From JAANXG01 sp034520625 (GTDB taxonomy: Bacteria; Pseudomonadota; Gammaproteobacteria; Arenicellales; JAANXG01): 64,000 nucleotides of DNA. Positions within the stretch are counted from its first letter, which is position 1, and every line of letters begins with the position of its first letter. Made by a program: the position numbers and the translations under genes. The notes below the pieces were generated by a model. The model saw nothing but the letters and a program-made list of their open reading frames with translations. It ran no database searches and was not told the origin of the DNA. The stretch is taken from assembly GCA_034520625.1 (NCBI GenBank), contig JAXHNI010000014.1, forward strand, positions 62,001-126,000, written 5' to 3'. This document shows, one piece after another, positions 46,150 through 53,278 of this stretch.

Positions 46150-47166
46150 TCAAGCCAACACCGACTCCACCGGTCGCCGCAACGATCTTGGCATTTCCGT
46201 TCCCCGGCCGAAGCGTACGACTAGATCGGGCCTCCGGTCACCCAACCCCAGAACCCTGGCGAATTCGGGGCGAAGGCTAGACTCCTCGACAGGCTGGTTC
46301 ACAAAGGCGTTGCGGATTCCCAGCGTTGTGGCTTGCAGCGCGAAGCGTTCATAACAGCGGCCTGCCTCGACCCAGTGAGCCTTGTCGTTGGCGTTGGACA
46401 CGAACACGGCGATTCCCGCCGAACCGCGGATTTGGCGGGCATATTTGTCATTCTCCGGTTTCACACGTAAGAACGCGCGAAACAGCAGTCGCCCCAACCA
46501 GCGTGGAACCGGAGGGCTTCCGGTTGACCGAGCCGACAGCCCATCGCGGGTTCGGATCGCTTCACCATCACTGAAGCGAATCCAACTCTCCAGCTCACTG
46601 ACAAAAGCTGGGTTGTTGAGCTGCATGGTGTTGCCTTGAACCACATATTCAAGAACCTTCTCCATGGCCTCGCGCTCAGTCAGCAGGATGACCGCAACGC
46701 CATTCCCGGTTCCGGCGGCTTCGAGCAGTCGCAGCTCGTCCGGCGCCAGCGATTTACCGTCAAAGTCGGTTCGTGAGCATTGCCGATGGGGAATTGCTTT
46801 GAACAGAGGCGATTCTTCCGTCTTCGATCGTTCCAGCGCAACCGTTATTACTCCACCGGAAGCTGGACTGAATTCCGCTTTGCCCATGAAGCCGTATGCC
46901 TTTGCCGCCAGGATGAGGTTCTCGGCAGCACATCCCAGTGACACATATACATGATGGTCGTCGGGGTCGACTACCGGGGTACGCCGGGTCAAGTCCGGCA
47001 GGATCTCAATGGACCGGTTCTCGAGCCGAAACCGCCAGCATTGTGTGTTGTGCCCGGACGGAGCCAGTGTGGCGTAACGGACGATCTCCTTCAGCAGCGC
47101 CGCCTCATCGGACGGTGCGGCTCCCGAGTGTCGCCAGATACTTTGCACTGCCTCTTCGTAATTCAT
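46150..47166 (-). CDS. Acg-family FMN-binding oxidoreductase (nitroreductase fold)
   Basis: 338 residues. APSGHNTQCWRFRL near residue 36 is the FMN-binding start of the nitroreductase fold. SLGCAAENLILAAKAYGF and later RCYERFALQATTLGIRNAFVNQPVE belong to the Acg subgroup. The physiological substrate is unknown. It lies between a degenerate attC (47188-47281) and a short attC-like palindrome (46080-46141), so it may be the oldest, last cassette of the array. No promoter was recognised. Confidence 0.85.
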   Translation of the reverse strand: MNYEEAVQSIWRHSGAAPSDEAALLKEIVRYATLAPSGHNTQCWRFRLENRSIEILPDLTRRTPVVDPDDHHVYVSLGCAAENLILAAKAYGFMGKAEFSPASGGVITVALERSKTEESPLFKAIPHRQCSRTDFDGKSLAPDELRLLEAAGTGNGVAVILLTEREAMEKVLEYVVQGNTMQLNNPAFVSELESWIRFSDGEAIRTRDGLSARSTGSPPVPRWLGRLLFRAFLRVKPENDKYARQIRGSAGIAVFVSNANDKAHWVEAGRCYERFALQATTLGIRNAFVNQPVEESSLRPEFARVLGLGDRRPDLVVRFGRGTEMPRSLRRPVESVLA

Positions 47167-47187
47167 GTCGCAGACCCCTCTTAGTAA

Positions 47188-47281
47188 CCCTACGTTGGCG
47201 ATGAGCCGCGCTTGACAGCGACCGACCGGGGCGGCAGCGAAGGGCGGGAGCGGTCAAGGTCTCGATCGCCCTTGTTAGACG
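47188..47281 (-). repeat. attC site 1, degenerate at R'
   Basis: On the minus strand it starts TCTAACAAGGGCG and ends CATCGCCAACGTAGGG. The outer box should read GTTA but reads GTAG, so the crossover site is damaged. The body matches the common array type. Confidence 0.8.
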
Positions 47282-47728
47282 ACTCTTGGCACTCTACTGT
47301 TTTCATTTACTGTCTCGTTCAAACGCCTAAGTTGCGATAACGATATCTGAAACTGACCATTCGCAGGTAGTTTCTTACCTTCGAATTGCCTCCAGACTAG
47401 CGCACCCGGTCCGCTGTATATCTCGTCGAACGTACCATCGGGTAGTAACTTGATCACGATCGTGTGCTTCGGGGCGGTTCAATGTCACACTATTCGCTTG
47501 TGTCGCCTTTATCTCTACTTCGATCCCGCTTTTCGACACCGCGTCGAATCCTTTGTTAGAGGCTACTTTCAGGTCCAGGCCATAGGCATCGGCAACCAAG
47601 CACTCACCAATACTTCCTACCAAGTGTCCGTCGGGCGCAAATCTGCGCCCAGGGAACATCTTTTCAAGCTCATGTACGATTACATAGAGTCGTTGCACTA
47701 CCTCTTGAAACCGACTCTGATCTATCAT
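47275..47728 (-). pseudogene. Frameshifted DUF6998-like cassette gene
   Basis: From ATG 47728 the frame encodes MIDQSRFQEVVQRL..., FAPDGHLVGSIGECLVADAYGL and VEIKATQANSVTLNRPEAH, then shifts near 47455. The rest (IVIKLLPDGTFDEIYSGPGA and a C-terminal ISLSQLRRLN) continues in the next frame to a TAA at 47275 within attC R''. Deleting one G in CACGATCG restores a continuous protein of about 150 residues. By eye it matches the DUF6998 family, common in integron cassettes and of nuclease-like appearance (E...K motif). Function unknown; the shift may be a real mutation or an assembly error. Confidence 0.7.
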
Positions 47729-47732
47729 CTTC

Positions 47733-47782
47733 GTCCAACGTTTCCGTGAGCTGTCAAGCGTCACGCACGACCTTGTTAGACG
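47733..47782 (-). repeat. attC site 2, short form
   Basis: About 50 bp. Minus strand: TCTAACAAGGTCG at one end and GAAACGTTGGAC at the other, around a GACGCTTGACAGCTC centre. It is half the length of the common type and is probably a deletion derivative of it. Confidence 0.65.
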
Positions 47783-47790
47783 ACCAGTCC

Positions 47791-47973
47791 TTAGAACTGA
47801 TTCACTCCCTGTATAACACCGCCCAGCAAGGAAGTTACTACGACCCCAATTATCGTCAATATGATGATCGCAGGGATAGACGCGATAGCTGCCTTTACCA
47901 TAAATACCACCATAGACCAGAATGGCATACTTACGTCTATGACATTTACCGTGTTTGAGTTTTGATTTTCCAT
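47791..47973 (-). CDS. Small single-span membrane protein
   Basis: 60 residues. A polar N-terminus (MENQNSNTVNVIDVSM) is followed by one long hydrophobic stretch, which may be one or two helices (about 17-35 and 35-53, VKAAIASIPAIIILTIIGVV). The gene fills its own cassette between attC 2 and attC 3. No family recognised; small membrane proteins are frequent in cassette arrays. An AGAAAACTATGG-like context leads the start. Confidence 0.65.
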   Translation of the reverse strand: MENQNSNTVNVIDVSMPFWSMVVFMVKAAIASIPAIIILTIIGVVVTSLLGGVIQGVNQF

Positions 47974-48050
47974 AGTTTTCTCCGTTCTTTGGTTGGGATT
48001 GTAGTTCTACGAGGGTGTTTGTGTCGGACATCATTTAATCGATTTTGTCG

Positions 48051-48147
48051 CATAACGGCGGCGATGAGCCGCGTTTGACGGCGACCGAGCAGAGCGGCAG
48101 CGCAGCGACCGAGCAGTCAAGTCGGACTGCAGCGCCCTTGTTATACG
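48051..48147 (-). repeat. attC site 3
   Basis: Common array type. Minus strand begins TATAACAAGGGCG and ends CGCCGTTATGC. Confidence 0.85.
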
Positions 48148-48369
48148 TCACTGTGAAACAGCTACTGGCTCCAATGTATAGATACGGGCCTTCTTTGACG
48201 CTTCTTCAATATCCCCATGCGCTAAGGCCTCCCGGACATCATCGAGTTTTTCTGCATCTTCGACTGTCAGGTAAGGAGACCACTCGGTATCGTCTTCGAT
48301 TAGATCGACGTCGACCTCAGCGGCATACTTTCCTTCGTGAATGTATTTCACTCGTTTGCGCGTATTCAT
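48148..48369 (-). CDS. Putative antitoxin-like protein paired with DUF4258
   Basis: 73 residues (MNTRKRVKYIHEGKYAAEVD...), acidic in the middle (DLIEDDTEWSPYLTVEDAEKL). Its ATG overlaps the TGA of the upstream DUF4258 reading frame. This small protein commonly follows DUF4258 toxins-like genes, and the overlap supports a toxin-antitoxin or co-regulated pair. It is intact although its partner is broken. No DNA-binding motif is obvious. Confidence 0.65.
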   Translation of the reverse strand: MNTRKRVKYIHEGKYAAEVDVDLIEDDTEWSPYLTVEDAEKLDDVREALAHGDIEEASKKARIYTLEPVAVSQ

Positions 48370-48689
48370 TTTCGCCTCTTCATAAAATCACTGTCCCACT
48401 TCTCCAGATCGGGACGATACGCAGTAATCAATACTATTGGAGATTCGTGACCAGCCGGTATGCCCCAGACCGCGTGAATAGGCTCTTACTTTCGATCATA
48501 TTCTAACACCAGAACAGCCGGGCCTCTCCCAGATGGCGGGTATTCCTCTACGGCCACAGCCTCGGAAATACCTTGAATCGCATCCCTTACAGGAATCCCA
48601 TCCTCCGAGAGCTCATCGTAGCCGTGCTCGGAAATCCGTACTTCCCCAGCCTCTACGAGGGTCTGGATCCGCTCGACAAGATCACTCAA
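48366..48689 (-). pseudogene. DUF4258 (RelE-like) gene with an internal stop
   Basis: From ATG 48689 the frame runs MSDLVERIQTLVEAGEVRIS-EHGYDEL... to VLVLEYDRK and stops at TAA 48488-48486. The same frame continues after the stop with EPIHAVWGIPAGHESPIVLI, TAYRPDLEKW and ends at TGA 48366. The whole has the DUF4258 pattern: HGYDEL near the start and a conserved HxVWG then TAYRPD at the end. A single nonsense codon therefore truncates an RNase-like small protein. The downstream partner gene is intact. Confidence 0.75.
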
Positions 48690-48730
48690 CTCGGTCTATA
48701 CCCCGCAATGTGTGACGTCTACCGTTCGCC

Positions 48731-48798
48731 ATAACCGGCGCGCAAAAGCAGAGCGAAGCGGCGCTTTTGCGCGTCCGTTTTGATGGCGTTGTTCGGCT
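48731..48798 (-). repeat. attC site 4, divergent type
   Basis: About 68 bp. Minus strand begins CCGAACAACGCC and ends GCGCGCCGGTTATGGC, with GACGCGCAAAAGCG repeated in inverted order. Its body is unrelated to the common type, so the cassette came from another source. Confidence 0.75.
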
Positions 48799-48831
48799 AA
48801 AAACCCTGAACAGGATGAGAAAGCTCAACAA

Positions 48832-49482
48832 TCACTTCTTCCTCAGTGTGACACGAAATAATTTTCGAGGGAGTTTTCCCTCTTTAAACTCATCAATGTT
48901 CAGTATCTCGTATCCCTTCGCTAGTCGCTCAACCTTTTCCTTGTTGAAGAAATGAACGATGAAGCCACCAACTTCATATAGGTCCTCGCCACGCTGGATT
49001 CCTGTTCCATAGTCGGGGTCTTTGGTGTGCCGCACGGTATAAACGTGAAGTCCATTAGGGCGCAGTACTCGTCTGATTTCCGCAGAGAGGAACTCCAACT
49101 CGACCGTAGTCAGGGCCATGCAGTACAACATATGGGAATAGCACCCGTCGAACGATTCGCTATCGAACGGCAATGGGTTTCTGACATCATGACACGCAGC
49201 AGTAACAGAACCTCCCAATGCCGGTTGCCGCGCCTTTTCCGCGATCGCATCCACCGCGCTCTCTGAATAGTCCAGCACGTGAACGTGAAAACCGGCACGA
49301 GCGAAAAATAGCGTGTCGCGTCCTTGTCCCCCGCCTAACTCAAGAATCTTGGTTTTGCCTTCGTTCTCGAATAGCTCCGCAGCGGCCCGGGCGGGTTGGC
49401 TTGGTTCGCCGCCAAACATTTCCGGCTTCTGGACGAACGTTTTCTGCCAGTGTTGCCGTTGGGCATCCAGTATGTCTTTCAT
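48832..49482 (-). CDS. Class I SAM-dependent methyltransferase
   Basis: 216 residues. SAM motif I is KILELGGGQGRDTLFFARAG (about 44-63), motif II VHVLDYSESAVD, and a Methyltransf_11-type LPFDSESFDGCYSHMLYC. Proteins of this kind methylate small molecules or confer tolerance (TehB-like); the substrate is unknown. It starts 14 bp after the SHOCT gene stop with no attC between them, so the two form one two-gene cassette ending at attC 4. Confidence 0.85.
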   Translation of the reverse strand: MKDILDAQRQHWQKTFVQKPEMFGGEPSQPARAAAELFENEGKTKILELGGGQGRDTLFFARAGFHVHVLDYSESAVDAIAEKARQPALGGSVTAACHDVRNPLPFDSESFDGCYSHMLYCMALTTVELEFLSAEIRRVLRPNGLHVYTVRHTKDPDYGTGIQRGEDLYEVGGFIVHFFNKEKVERLAKGYEILNIDEFKEGKLPRKLFRVTLRKK

Positions 49483-49496
49483 AGTGATTTACCCGG

Positions 49497-49760
49497 TCAG
49501 CTCTGAATATCCTTTTTCACTTGTTCGAATTCTTCTCTCGTAATTTCACCCTTCGCATAGCGTTTCTTGAGAACCTCCATAGCCGTTTCGGAATCGTTGG
49601 GGTGGTTTGATGACCTTTCGGAGTCGCCCCACCACGGTGGTCTGAAGCCACCACGCCCGAACACAAAATAAAGCACGGTTACAAGAACGACGACCATAAC
49701 GAGGGGCATGACGATGGGAAGTATCCACCATCCGCCCCACCAAAAATGCTCAGGCCCCAT
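49497..49760 (-). CDS. SHOCT-domain membrane protein
   Basis: 87 residues from ATG 49760 (MGPEHFWWGGWW); a frame extending to 49829 is read out of attC. One transmembrane helix (about 13-35, VMPLVMVVVLVTVLYFVF) and a C-terminal SHOCT motif (VLKKRYAKGEITREEFEQVK). SHOCT domains occur at the ends of many small membrane proteins with unclear roles. It is the first gene of a two-gene cassette with the methyltransferase. Confidence 0.85.
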   Translation of the reverse strand: MGPEHFWWGGWWILPIVMPLVMVVVLVTVLYFVFGRGGFRPPWWGDSERSSNHPNDSETAMEVLKKRYAKGEITREEFEQVKKDIQS

Positions 49761-49790
49761 AGGTTTGCTCCTGTCTCGGTTGGTGAGTTG

Positions 49791-49891
49791 GCCTAACGTT
49801 GGCAATGAGCCGCGCTTGACGGCGACCAACCGGAGCGGAAGCGAAGCGCGGGAGCAGTCAAGCGTCGGACTCCATAGTCACTTGTTAGAGC
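49791..49891 (-). repeat. attC site 5
   Basis: Common type. Minus strand begins TCTAACAAGTGAC and ends GCCAACGTTAGGC; the inner L'' box has drifted (AAGTGAC instead of AAGGGCG). Confidence 0.8.
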
Positions 49892-50284
49892 TCATAAACC
49901 CTCCGTGTTCCCTTCTTTCAGTCGACCAGAATGAACGACTCCATCCCTCCTCGTCATCGATAACTCATTGCCTTCAATTTCAAATAGAACATAACAGTTG
50001 GTCTCTCCGTACTCCCACTCCCAACATATCTCTCCACCGGCTGTCATCTTCCAGCTCGCAGTAAACAATCTCTTATTTCCATATCCCGGTTCAAACTTCG
50101 CGAATGCCTTGCCGTCTGACGTATGATAGAACCAGAACTTCCTTCCGCTTTCATTTTTCCCCGACCAAGTGCTTCCGGTTAGTAGTTTAATAGCACTATC
50201 ACCATCTACCGCGTCACCAGAAGCGGTCCCGCACAACGAAAGAAATAAAGCGCCGAATATAAGCAATCGAGTTCTGGTTTTCAT
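49892..50284 (-). CDS. Secreted hypothetical protein
   Basis: 130 residues with a signal peptide (MKTRTRLLIFGALFLSLCGTASG). The mature part has LLTGSTWSGKNESGRKFWFY, a KLFTASWKM-like strand and CWEWEYGETNCY, giving two cysteines that could pair. The spacing of W, Y and F suggests a small beta-barrel as in DUF995-type proteins, but I do not claim that family. Single-gene cassette between attC 5 and 6. Confidence 0.7.
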   Translation of the reverse strand: MKTRTRLLIFGALFLSLCGTASGDAVDGDSAIKLLTGSTWSGKNESGRKFWFYHTSDGKAFAKFEPGYGNKRLFTASWKMTAGGEICWEWEYGETNCYVLFEIEGNELSMTRRDGVVHSGRLKEGNTEGL

Positions 50285-50310
50285 ATCGGAGAATCATCAA
50301 CTATATTGAG

Positions 50311-50410
50311 CTCTAACGTTGGCGATGAGCCGCGCTTGACGGCGACCGAGCGGAGCGGCAGCGAAGCGACCAAGCGGACAAGCGTCGGACTGGAGTGCCC
50401 TTGTTATACG
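50311..50410 (-). repeat. attC site 6
   Basis: Common type, minus strand TATAACAAGGGCA to CATCGCCAACGTTAGAG. Confidence 0.85.
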
Positions 50411-50416
50411 CACCTA

Positions 50417-50788
50417 TCATTCCAACGACCACTTAAATGGCCCCAGTTCTTTCCCATCCGGGTCTAGAGTGCGACCCGTTCCATCATCCGATATCACGTA
50501 GGTTATACCCCACGATTCGAAGGTGACGCGCAGCGTATCTCCATCATAAGATTCGAGTGGATTGTTGGCGGGATTGCCTCTTGTATCGCGTAGACAAAGA
50601 CCGATCCCTGATGATTCACATTCAACAATCTTCGGTTTGTAATCGTCTCGTCCTTCCGTCTGGACAAAAAATCTCTTCCCCGCCTCCAAGAACGTGGTAC
50701 TGGATTCGGCCGAGTACAGTGCCGTTGTAAACATACCTGCAATCAGCAAGATACCCAATTTAGCTGAACAAGCAGATTGTATATTCAT
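50417..50788 (-). CDS. Secreted hypothetical protein, full-length copy
   Basis: 123 residues with a signal peptide (KLGILLIAGMFTTALYSAES). The mature part contains TFLEAGKRFFVQTEGRDD, two cysteines (ECESSGIGLCLRD), and a C-terminal VTFESWGITYVISDDG segment. Family unknown. The first about 85 residues and the leader are repeated almost exactly at 52863-53122, where the 3' end is lost. Its leader sits next to attC 7. Confidence 0.75.
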   Translation of the reverse strand: MNIQSACSAKLGILLIAGMFTTALYSAESSTTFLEAGKRFFVQTEGRDDYKPKIVECESSGIGLCLRDTRGNPANNPLESYDGDTLRVTFESWGITYVISDDGTGRTLDPDGKELGPFKWSLE

Positions 50789-50840
50789 TATTGCCTCCTC
50801 GTTTCTTCAGTGATGTGTAGCTTATCGATATCTTTCAAAG

Positions 50841-50940
50841 CGTATAACGTTGGCGATGAGCCGCGCTTGACGGCGACCGACTGGAGCGGCAGCGAAAGGA
50901 GGAAGCAGTCAAGCGTCGGGCTCGATCGTATTGATTCGGC
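50841..50940 (-). repeat. attC site 7, degenerate at R''
   Basis: The R' side is normal (CGCCAACGTTATACG on the minus strand). The other end reads ...CCGAATCAATACGATCGAG where AACAAGGGCGATCGAG is expected, so the R'' core is lost. It borders the cassette with plus-strand genes. Confidence 0.7.
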
Positions 50941-50980
50941 GGTATTAACTTCTCTACCCATATGATACGCTTCTTCAATC

Positions 50981-51313
50981 ATGAAGCTGCCCGAAGGAGA
51001 CAGTGCCGTTGTTGATCGCGAGAAACTCATCGGATACTGCCTAAATCCTGACCATCCTCGCGGTAAGCACAAAGCCCGTGTATTTGCGACTTCATTGGGC
51101 TTCACAGCCCAAAATTCGGAAGAACTTCGCTCCGCACTTCTCGGTGCAGCCGCAACCGGAGATGCCCAGCAAGCCTCCACCGATCGGTTCGGCACGCGGT
51201 ATGTGATAGACTCCCACGTTCAAGGCCCTCGAGGCGCCGGAATAGTTCCAAGCATGTGGATTTCGCTTCATGGAGAGGATGCCCCTAGATTGACAAGTTG
51301 TTATGTAAGGTGA
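50981..51313 (+). CDS. DUF6883 family protein
   Basis: 110 residues, plus strand, opposite to most cassette genes. KLPEGDSAVVDREKLIGYCL, HPRGKHKARVFATSLGF and GTRYVIDSHV followed by PRLTSCYV match the DUF6883 pattern. This family regularly precedes DUF4926, as here (5-bp gap), and the pair behaves like a toxin-antitoxin type module, though activity is unproven. The cassette must supply its own promoter because array transcription runs the other way. Confidence 0.75.
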   Translation: MKLPEGDSAVVDREKLIGYCLNPDHPRGKHKARVFATSLGFTAQNSEELRSALLGAAATGDAQQASTDRFGTRYVIDSHVQGPRGAGIVPSMWISLHGEDAPRLTSCYVR

Positions 51314-51318
51314 CAACG

Positions 51319-51540
51319 ATGCGTACACACAGAGAACCTCGCTTACTCGACGTAGTAGCCCTACTTTCCGATTTACCGGAGCATGACTTGGTCCGCGGCC
51401 AAGTAGGCACGATAGTTGAGTTGCTGGATGGGGCCTACGAAGTTGAATTCAGCGATGACGAAGGAAGAACGTACCCCGAACTCGCCATTGAACCCAATAA
51501 GCTTCTGGTTCTCCATCATCAACCTCAAAGGGCTGCGTAA
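51319..51540 (+). CDS. DUF4926 family protein
   Basis: 73 residues from ATG 51319. LDVVALLSDLPEHDLVRGQV and VGTIVELLDGAYEVEFSDDE plus a final ELAIEPNKLLVL are the conserved DUF4926 core, a small SH3-like fold. It follows DUF6883 by 5 bp, and the pair is a common genomic couple. The stop lies at the edge of attC 8. Confidence 0.82.
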   Translation: MRTHREPRLLDVVALLSDLPEHDLVRGQVGTIVELLDGAYEVEFSDDEGRTYPELAIEPNKLLVLHHQPQRAA

Positions 51541-51638
51541 GTAACGTCGGCGCTCAGCCGCGCTTGACGGCGACCGAGCGGAGCGGCAGCGAGGCGACCG
51601 AGCAGTCAAGCGTCGGACTGCAGCGCCCTTGTTATGTG
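51538..51638 (-). repeat. attC site 8
   Basis: Common type. Minus strand begins CATAACAAGGGCG and ends GCGCCGACGTTACTT. Confidence 0.85.
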
Positions 51639-51641
51639 CAT

Positions 51642-51935
51642 TCACAGGGAATACTTGGTGATATCAAGAGCTCCATGAAATACTCCAAGAATATCGATGC
51701 CGCCGCTATCTTTTATCAAATACGCTATCCGATAGTGTCCATACAACAATATTCGCACCCGGCGGAAAGAGGATTGATAGCGGTATCCGATTTCGGGGTG
51801 ATCTATCAGGATTTGTGATCGTTCGTATATTCCGTCTACGACGTTTGAAGCCGCTCTGGGATTATCCTCGGCAATGTGCTCGTATATATCTTCGAGCCAT
51901 TTATGCGCCTCAGCCGTCCAGTTTACTTCGACCAC
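51642..51935 (-). CDS. parE: RelE/ParE-family toxin
   Basis: 97 residues. WTAEAHKWLEDIYEHIAEDN, LIDHPEIGYRY and RRVRILLYGHYRIAYLIKDS are the standard ParE/RelE layout with the central basic strand. ParE proteins poison gyrase, whereas RelE cleaves mRNA; the sequence fits the ParE subgroup better. It overlaps the upstream antitoxin gene by 13 bp. Single cassette between attC 8 and 9. Confidence 0.85.
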   Translation of the reverse strand: MVEVNWTAEAHKWLEDIYEHIAEDNPRAASNVVDGIYERSQILIDHPEIGYRYQSSFRRVRILLYGHYRIAYLIKDSGGIDILGVFHGALDITKYSL

Positions 51936-52108
51936 GACCGGATCCGCCGGCCCATTTCCTCATTAGAAATGGTGCGTCCTGCATCAGAATCCGCCAAACC
52001 CCGCTGAATCATTACGTGAAACGCGAGTTCTCTCACCAGTTCTTCACTAGAACTATCTTCCGGCTGTTGCTCCAGAAGAGTCCTCAATTCATCTTTAGCA
52101 GTGCCCAT
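51923..52108 (-). CDS. Antitoxin of the ParE-like toxin
   Basis: 61 residues (MGTAKDELRTLLEQQPEDSS...). A helical N-terminus with ELVRELAFHVMIQRGLADSD and a C-terminal ISNEEMGRRIRSW that reads like the toxin-wrapping tail of Phd/ParD-type antitoxins. It precedes and overlaps the toxin gene. Assignment rests mainly on context and size. Confidence 0.75.
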   Translation of the reverse strand: MGTAKDELRTLLEQQPEDSSSEELVRELAFHVMIQRGLADSDAGRTISNEEMGRRIRSWSK

Positions 52109-52169
52109 ATCGTCTCACTTCGTTGACGCTGTCTGTGTATTTTATGACGGGTAAAATCCGTTTCCAAGC

Positions 52170-52267
52170 ACATAACGACTAAGCTCAGCCGCGATTGACG
52201 GCGACCAACCGGAGCGGAAGCGAAGGGCCGGAGCGGTCAAGCGTCGGCTGCAGCTATTTGTTATACG
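52170..52267 (-). repeat. attC site 9
   Basis: Common type with drift: minus strand TATAACAAATAGC to GCTTAGTCGTTATGTG. About 165 bp without gene separate it from the plus-strand XRE gene. Confidence 0.8.
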
Positions 52268-52433
52268 CTTAGTGATGTTTTGGCACGCCCAGGAACCGCT
52301 CTACTTTCCCACATTAGGACCATAAAGCGATACCGTCGGACTGATCTCATTCCACATAATGTGACTTATAGTCCGTAGCCGTATAGTCCTCAGTCTACTT
52401 CAATCTGCGTTCATCACTACAGAAAAGTCCCCA

Positions 52434-52661
52434 ATGGACGAAACCAAATTGCTCGCATCGTTCGGGGTGCATCTTAGGCATTTAAGGCATATGCGTAACT
52501 TAAGCCAAGAAGACCTCGCCAACATCGCCGGTTTAGACCGAACGTATGTTAGCAGTGTTGAGAGAGGCAAACGAAATATTAGCCTAGTCAACCTCGTGAG
52601 ACTTGCGGACGCCTTAAAGATTAACCCAGAGAAAATGCTTGATTTTGACGCTACTTCATGA
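52434..52661 (+). CDS. XRE-family HTH regulator, restriction-modification controller type
   Basis: 75 residues, plus strand. The whole protein is an XRE helix-turn-helix: FGVHLRHLRHMRNLSQEDLA, NIAGLDRTYVSSVERGKRNI and LVRLADALKINPEKML. Such small proteins control type II restriction-modification operons. Its stop overlaps the start of a truncated downstream gene by 4 bp, as in C-protein/endonuclease pairs. The orientation is opposite to the array. Confidence 0.82.
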   Translation: MDETKLLASFGVHLRHLRHMRNLSQEDLANIAGLDRTYVSSVERGKRNISLVNLVRLADALKINPEKMLDFDATS

Positions 52662-52927
52662 CCTTAGAGTTCGTTAACGAATCTGCAGGCAAGTACGGGG
52701 TTCCGAAAGGTTCCGTTATCTTTCGGTATATCGCGAGAAAGACCAAAGCGTCCGATCGCAGCAGCAAAGCACGACGCTCTCTTGGGAACCTCTACGCGCT
52801 TTACGTCTTGACTCAGGATTACCTAGACGGTCGCCTTGAGGGCTCTAGATTTACAGACCTCCTCAAGCGTATCTCCATCATAAGGTTCGAGTGGATTGTT
52901 GGCGGGATTGCCTCTTGTATCGCGTAG
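52658..52927 (+). pseudogene. Truncated restriction-endonuclease-like gene fused to cassette debris
   Basis: The first about 70 codons (MTLEFVNESAGKYGVP..., RYIARKTKASDRSSKARRSL, GNLYALYVLTQDYL, GSRFTDLLKR) look like the N-terminus of a CfrBI-like restriction enzyme paired with an XRE controller. At about 52866 the sequence switches to the reverse complement of the secreted-protein gene found intact at 50417-50788, so the rest is out of context and ends at 52927. No cognate methyltransferase is nearby. The loss of the enzyme's C-terminus should make it inactive. Confidence 0.65.
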
Positions 52928-53122
52928 GCAAAGACCGATCCCTGATGATTCACATTCAACAATCTTCGGTTTGTAATCGTCTCGCCCTTCCGTCTGGACA
53001 AAAAATCTCTTCCCCGCCTCCAAGAACGTGGTACTGGATTCGGCCGAGTACAGTGCGGTTGTAAACATACCTGCAATCAGCAAGATACCCAATTTACCTG
53101 AACAAGCAGATTGTATATTCAT
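52863..53122 (-). pseudogene. 3'-truncated second copy of the secreted cassette protein
   Basis: Residues 1-86 match the intact copy (50417-50788) with two to three differences, including the signal peptide. The shared reading ends at YDGDTL where the sequence runs into the endonuclease fragment; the frame then continues to 52823 as junk. The leader up to CGTATAAC is duplicated too. The next attC differs from that of the full copy. Confidence 0.8.
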
Positions 53123-53177
53123 TATTGGCTCCTCGTTTCTTCAGTGATGTGTGGCTGATTATCAATATCGTTCAAAG

Positions 53178-53278
53178 CGTATAACACCGGCGGTCAGCGG
53201 CCGGGCGAACCGGCGGCAAAATTGCGAATGCAATTTTGGTGACGGTTTGGACGGTCCGCTGCATCGCCATGGTTAGGC
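53178..53278 (-). repeat. attC site 10, divergent type
   Basis: Minus strand begins GCCTAACCATGGCG and ends GCCGGTGTTATACG. It contains CAAAATTGC and GCAATTTTG as an inner palindrome. The body is unrelated to the common attC type. Confidence 0.8.

Noticed and set aside
49761..49829. N-terminal extensions of cassette genes reading MVAVKRGS...
   Set aside because: The same peptide appears wherever an attC is translated; it is attC sequence, not protein.
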